Part shown: positions 58,795-64,000 of the stretch, in pieces | Layout of the letters: each line of letters opens with the position of its first letter | Numbering within the stretch: the stretch's first letter is position 1 | Source: Pyricularia pennisetigena | Lineage: Eukaryota; Ascomycota; Sordariomycetes; Magnaporthales; Pyriculariaceae | Reading direction: 5' to 3' | Length of the DNA: 64,000 nt | Assembly (NCBI RefSeq): GCF_004337985.1 | Contig: NW_021940923.1 | Coordinates: 703,499-767,498, forward strand | Notes under the pieces: generated by a model | Databases searched by the model: none | Told to the model about the DNA's origin: nothing | Seen by the model: the letters and a program-made list of their open reading frames with translations, nothing else | Position numbers and translations under genes: made by a program

Positions 58795-59127
58795 ATGGTA
58801 GTCAACCCGCCACAGGCAGACACTGCAACCAATCTACAACGACCATGGCTCACTGGCTGGTATAATCACTATGGTACAGACGGTGCAGATTTAATCTGTG
58901 CTGTGAAACCCCAACACGCACCATTTATACTTTTTAGCACGACTCGATCCGTCTGGTTGGTTAATGTAGATTGGGATCCCCCAACTGGCTGGTGGCCAGA
59001 TGAGGGGAATAACTCCGGTGTTCAAGGGTTTTGGCTGTTGCGATCGGTTCGAAAACGTGACGGCTCGGACATGATCTTTGATGCAAACGTGAAAACTGTA
59101 TTCACACATGCAGGTGCTGGGGATTGA
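58795..59127 (+). CDS. Short hypothetical ORF, weak support
   Basis: It has an ATG and 110 codons. The composition is unusually rich in Trp (eight) and Asp, with WLTGWYNHYGTDGADL, FSTTRSVWLVNVDWD and TGWWPDEGNNSG. It looks more like protein than its surroundings but has no signal peptide, no known motif and no clear promoter. It could be a small gene, a fragment of a decayed gene or chance. Confidence 0.3.
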   Translation: MVVNPPQADTATNLQRPWLTGWYNHYGTDGADLICAVKPQHAPFILFSTTRSVWLVNVDWDPPTGWWPDEGNNSGVQGFWLLRSVRKRDGSDMIFDANVKTVFTHAGAGD

Positions 59128-59373
59128 TAAAATAAAGGGGTTCCCATCGAAACCTCGGTGAACTAATTCCTCACCACCTTGTCCCTCCACCGGTCAACGT
59201 TCACCTTGGGACGTTTGTGCTTTTACTCGCCGTGTTGGAAACGCCAGGCTTTCTTTTTTTTTCTTTCTTTTTTTGGTAGGGTCGAGTATAATAAATCCCA
59301 GCAGACGAGAAAAGAAAAAGAAAAAAAAAAAATAGCAGCCAAACTCTGCCAAGAACCGTCAACGCGCGTCAAC

Positions 59374-60604
59374 ATGCCGTCGCTATCGTCGATCCTCCCG
59401 CTCATCACGTCGCTGATCGGATTCGTCGGGGCCCAGGACGTGCCTCGTGCGGTTGCTCGTGCTCCCGCCACTTGTCCCCTGACCTTTGACGGGCGCATTC
59501 CGCAAGATGCCACGGCCAAGACCTTCACCACGACCAAGAGCCCCTTCGACCCCAAGAACGTGCTCGGCAAGAACGTCACATGGGATCAGGTTATAGAGTT
59601 TCCCAACATTCCTCCGTCGCGGGTAAGTGAGAATGAAGAAGCATAGGTTTCCTTTTTTTTCTCTAGTTGGAGGTCATGTTCTGCATTCTTCTCCGGGCAA
59701 CGGAACTAAATCATGTCCGGTTCATACACGCACAGTTTGACAAGCAAGCCAACACCAAGCCAGTTGGCCTCAGCCTCTCGTAAGCACAAGTTCCCCCTCG
59801 TCCTCTTTTTACAGACCCTCCTCTGTCGCAGAGCCGGAACCGCACCCTCCATTTTCCACCCTCCTCTTGTACTCACCAAACTCTCAACAGCGACAAGTCC
59901 ATCTTCCTCTCGGGCACCGAGGGCATGGAGACGGCGCTCCGACGCACCGAGCTGGTGCTCTACAAGCGCAACGACACCGTGTCGGGCCACGTGACGTGGC
60001 ACCTGTCGGTGCGGACGGACCCCAGCCGGCCGCTCAACTACTCGCACGAGTACCTCTTGGCCTTCCACGAGGCGCAGGACTACCAGGCCGACTTTTGGAG
60101 CCTCAAGGTCGGGACGCCGATGCTGTCGCCGCTCGGCACGCCGCCGGAGAAGGTGGTGCGGCTCGAGGGTTGGAAGTGGGACAATCCGGTCAAGACGTTC
60201 TGGCAGGCGCCGCTGACGGACGACGTGTGGCATAATTTTGGGATTGGGCTGGACTTTAACAAAAAGTATATCCCTCCTTTTTTTTTTTTTTTTCCTTTCT
60301 GTCTTGGTCAACAAAACCCCTCCCCTGTTGATTACTAACATCTCTCCTCCGCAGCCTCATCTCGCTCTTCTACAGCACAAACGACGACCCCCTGAGGTTG
60401 GTCGTGCCTCCCACCGCCAACAACATCTCGGGAAAGGCGCCGACCACGCTGGGCGAGACGCACTTTGGCCTGCAGAAGCGGCCGGTCGGGGCGAACCTGG
60501 AAAACTTTCTGTTCAACGGGACGCAGCCCAGGGGGATCAACGAGGCGTTTTTCTTTGGCGGCATCTTCCAGGACAACAGCGCGAGCGGGTGCATCACCGT
60601 GTGA
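59374..60604 (+). CDS. Secreted beta-glucanase, glycoside hydrolase family 131
   Basis: Exons 59374-59622, 59736-59779, 59891-60265 and 60355-60604 give 305 residues. Introns of 113, 111 and 89 nt have GTAAGT, GTAAGC and GTATAT donors. All phases agree, and the 44-nt second exon is needed to join PPSRFDKQANTKPVGLSLS to DKSIFLSGTEG. The signal peptide is MPSLSSILPLITSLIGFVGA. The mature protein follows the GH131 pattern: LTFDGRIPQDATAKTF, SPFDPKNVLGKNVTWDQVIE, SHEYLLAFHEAQDYQADFW, WHNFGIGLDFNK, TNDDPL, NNISGKAPTTLGETHFGLQK, and GINEAFFFGGIFQDN. The family cuts beta-1,3/1,6- and beta-1,4-glucans and is often secreted during plant colonisation. NGT/NVT/NIS sites suggest N-glycosylation. The gene appears intact. 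Confidence 0.9.
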
Positions 60605-63600
60605 AAGAAGAAGAAAAAAAACTCTTCTTGTAGACGAGCGCCAGTATAATCTCTCACCAGAACTGTCCCTTGAGCGGGGCGGGCCTACCTAGGTAGTAAG
60701 AACGGATTTGGACAAAAGGACTCTCTGATTCTTGATTAATTCACGCCAGCAGCGGTGGTATGAAAACAAAAAAAAGCCAGAAAAGCCATTTATAGAGCTG
60801 CGCTTTGTTTCTGTGATTGCACAGTGAGCGGTCGTGAATAAATTGGCTTCCATCTGAGCCAGGCACCGTTTAATCTATTTTCTGCATCAATCTCACACGC
60901 CCGGGTCTAGCTCCTTTGACGTGTTTGATGGAAATTGCACACCTTGCCACTCTCTTGCAAACAAAACTATTAATATGGGTGGCAAAAATTTCTGGAATAC
61001 AACGTCACCTATTTTTAGACTGTAGTGATGCCAGCTAAAACTTTCAGGATTTATTGAACCGCTGGGAAAGGTAAATTATGTCTTGGAAAAGTACCGCCAT
61101 TCTCAAACAATCCAGCATCACTCACCGTTCCGTACCATACGTCTACTCGCCAGATATAGTTATGATTAACCTCCAAAAGTGGGAACCGTTGCGAGTATAT
61201 CTAAACCATACCGTTTAGACGCACTTTTATCTCATCGTCTGATTCTGCATCTATAACCCACCCCCCTTTTGATATCTTGCACAATCTCACGCGGGCCCAA
61301 CCCTGCCGCCTGTGGTATTGGTCTGGATGGCTTTGGAGCACCTTTTGTCCCTGCCAAGATCGGTCGCCAAGGCAGGAGACGATGCACGACCCAACCATTC
61401 TCAAAGCTGGAAAACCTGCCAGCCTTGTTTCGGTTGGTTTTCGGTCGAGCTCATCCGGGAAGGGATCCATCTTGCTTCTGCTTTGCTCCGGCTCGAGTGG
61501 CTCACAGATTGTCGGCGCGGCGGACGAGCACGCGATTCGTTCCGTCGGGTGAAGGCGGGCCGACCATCCGACGGCCTTCGGGACTGCAGATGGCCCGCCT
61601 CCACCACTAAGCCTGGCGTAGATCCAGCTTCCCAAGGCCACCGGAGAGGGATTGAGGTTGCCGAGTGCAGCCTGCCAGAGGAGGGCTACTGCGGATCATG
61701 AGGAAAAGGGTTTCATGATCGCGGCTTCTAGTTTAGTGCTCTGGTGTAATGTTTGACTCCATCACCATGTCGATGCTTGATATCGTTTGGCTGCTTTATG
61801 GTATTGCTGGCGATTACTCGTTTGAATTCAAACATGCATATAATTCTTCCAATTCTTATCATTTTGTGATTGTTTTCTTTTTTTCTGCGGGGTGATGACA
61901 GTCTTGCTCCTCTTGTTGCTCAGTGTTCACTACAGACCAGAGGTATGTAGAGGTGCGCACGCCAGGTGAATGGTAATCTTGTGCGATGCCGTTTGCGACC
62001 GCCTGAGTATTTTTCAAAAGAAGCAACCGGGCCACACATCGAAAAAAATCCAAGATGAGCTATCTACCACTACGATATAGTCAGTCAGCGAAAACCTATA
62101 ATAACATTCAGTGGGCGCCTCAAAGCCATCCAGAATACCGATTTGTGCTAGGCCTTGACTTGACGTCAGCATCTCCATTGTCAGCTTACACGCCAAGGCA
62201 TCATCACCATCATCAGTGCCACCAACGGCTCGTTGACGTGGAGAATCTCACGCGCCAAGTCTTTTGATCAAGCAGAACGACCTTGGGAATAAGATTCTGC
62301 TCGAAAACCTTATGATATGACATCTCTTGCAGTGTAGGCTTGAGTGATCTGTGATGCTGCTTTTTAACATGCAGCGCTGCATTTTGCAAGTGACCTCGCC
62401 TGCTTTGGAAACTCTCGTTGATAAGACGAAAAGACTCCTATTACCCGTTCTTCTAGTAATAGTTTTCTCGATTCTAGTGCTGATCATGTACAACAACGGT
62501 AGATGACAATAAACCTATAATCAAACACAACAAGCCATTGACGGGAGGCAAACATGTCTAGCGCGATACTAGTTTGGAATCCATAATGCTCTTATTAATG
62601 GATGATGCAAGACTTGACCAAATATTCTCCAACTCAAATGAATATTCCATAACCCACCGGAAATAACAGTCGCAAGGTCCTACAGACGGCATCAAACAGC
62701 AGGGTAATTGTGCATATCGTCCCCAAACAGCCGTGACCGGCAGTGGTATAAGATGTCCAGGAATTCACGGACTCATTCTTTCTCTAGAACCTTACGATGG
62801 TCGGCCCAATCTTTCCAGGGGCAGCCTCAACGGTCACAGTATGCAACCAAGCGCTTATGACAAGGGCATATATATCCCTTCTCCCACACCCAGAAAGGCA
62901 GAATAATCAACGTTGGAGAACAGGTTTGCCAGCGGCAGGAATGTATCAAGAAGCCCCGACTGGCAGAACAGTAGAACATAGACATATACCCCGGCAAACC
63001 TTTTTTTTTTGTCTTCGTTTTCTGTTACCGTCCGTCGATACCGTCGCATCGCACGTGAATTTGTCAAATGGCATGCGGAGCCGGCCATGTAACAGCCCAT
63101 GTTTGATAAGCAAGGAAGCTGATGAGCGTGGGCCCTCCCCCGCCATCCCGTCCTCCTCCTGCTCCTCCTCTTGCCCATGAATATCGATTGCATGAACCAA
63201 ACCTCCCTCACTGCCACAGTTTCCTCGCCCCCTCGACCTGGAATCATCATCAAGGTGTGGCGAAAAGCCTAGCACAGCTTGGCCTTGCTCGACCAAGAAA
63301 TAATCGGGCGGTTCCCAGCTCAGCGCATGGTGGTGCGGGCGTCGATCCCCGTAGCTCCCGTGGGTGGGAGATCAGGAACCACGGCCCTGGGAAGCAGATT
63401 GTGTCGTCGGGGCCTCGGGCTGTTTACTCATGCCTGACAGACGAGCAGAATGATACCTGTGTCTTTTTTCTTTTTTCTTTTTTTTTTTTTTTTTGTTCTT
63501 ATCAAAAAAGTACGTGTAGGCTTCATCATGCATTTGATCAAATGTTACTTTGGCACTTGATAGCAAGAAGATTGAATCAATCACGAGCTTTGGTCTCTGC

Positions 63601-64000
63601 ACAACAAGATCAGAACACGCCACTTTTCAAGATATTCGTCCCGTCTACTTGGGCAAGTTTCCCAAAAAGAAAAGGGATAGGACGGTCCTCGGAAATCCTG
63701 CTTTTGACAGGCTACCAGCAAGTTCCCTCGACGACTCGTACACACTGGGCCCGCGGACCGACGACAGAAAAAAAAAAAAAATCAACAAAAGGTTCCGTTC
63801 AGACTTGATCCCTACTGCGTCTCTTTGAAACCCCTTGAACCGTGTCCCCGGATGGAGTCTTTCTATCCCCTCATGATCAGCAAGCTTTTTGTCCTTTTTG
63901 TCCTTTTTTTCCCCTCGTAAGCCCAGGTCACAAAGCAAAAAAAAAAAGGTTCCAAGCTACGATTGGCAAAAACTCGAGGCGTGCCTACGGAGTCCCAGAA
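60605..64000. other. Intergenic stretch to window end, nothing recognised
   Basis: About 3.4 kb. A GC-richer island at 61260-61700 is open in several frames on both strands without any motif. T and A runs lie near 63001, 63479-63494 and 63770. No gene is supported. Confidence 0.5.

Noticed and set aside
61201..61701. GC-rich island open in several frames on both strands
   Set aside because: Several frames are equally open and none shows a domain or a start context. A coding call cannot be made.
1..64000. CRISPR arrays, bacterial operons, phage or biosynthetic cluster
   Set aside because: The only tandem repeats are a microsatellite-type TA run, a 19-bp direct repeat without spacers and a minisatellite. 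Genes are intron-bearing fungal genes, and no polyketide or peptide synthase is present.

Overview
The window is nuclear DNA of a filamentous ascomycete, most likely a blast-type fungus (Pyricularia/Magnaporthe group). Genes carry short introns of about 80-490 nt. There are fungal ergosterol, Zn2Cys6, GH131 and HOG-type kinase genes and long AT-rich intergenic stretches with many A/T homopolymers. A Fot1/pogo-family transposon matches, from memory, the published sizes of Pot2/Pot3 of Pyricularia: 1,858 bp, 42-bp inverted repeats, 535-aa transposase. Assembly gaps (runs of N) sit at 6962-7391, 18404-18414 and 36650-36692, with one N at 22722.

Layout. 1-6 kb: the 3' end of a surface or secreted protein gene and two small secreted proteins. 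6-9.5 kb: a gap and a decayed ankyrin-repeat gene. 9.5-14.6 kb: a GFA/Mss4-like enzyme with a probable GC-AG intron, sterol C14 reductase (ERG24) and a small four-helix membrane protein. 14.6-22.8 kb: a long gene-poor stretch holding the intact transposon. 22.8-26 kb: a Zn2Cys6 transcription factor with large homopolymeric inserts. 26-31.2 kb: a 19-bp tandem repeat, a broken GH12 endoglucanase and a doubtful Cys-rich ORF. 31.4-33.8 kb: an FtsJ-like methyltransferase and an intron-containing tRNA-Ala(CGC). 36-39.5 kb: an SRR1-like gene, a minisatellite behind it and another gene relic. 40.7 kb: a secreted propeptide ending in a compact 10-Cys peptide. 43.4-46 kb: an Rck2/Srk1-type kinase. 50-54 kb: an amino-acid permease and a pseudokinase. 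56-60.6 kb: a CE2-type esterase and a GH131 glucanase.

These genes do not form one pathway. The secreted part (two Cys-free small proteins, the 10-Cys peptide, GH131, CE2 and the dead GH12) fits a plant-associated lifestyle. The transposon, relics and repeats mark the gene-poor stretches as accessory-like. Housekeeping genes (ERG24, Rck2/Srk1, SRR1-like, permease) lie between them. Exon boundaries were set by hand from splice signals, reading phase and family knowledge. No similarity search could be run.
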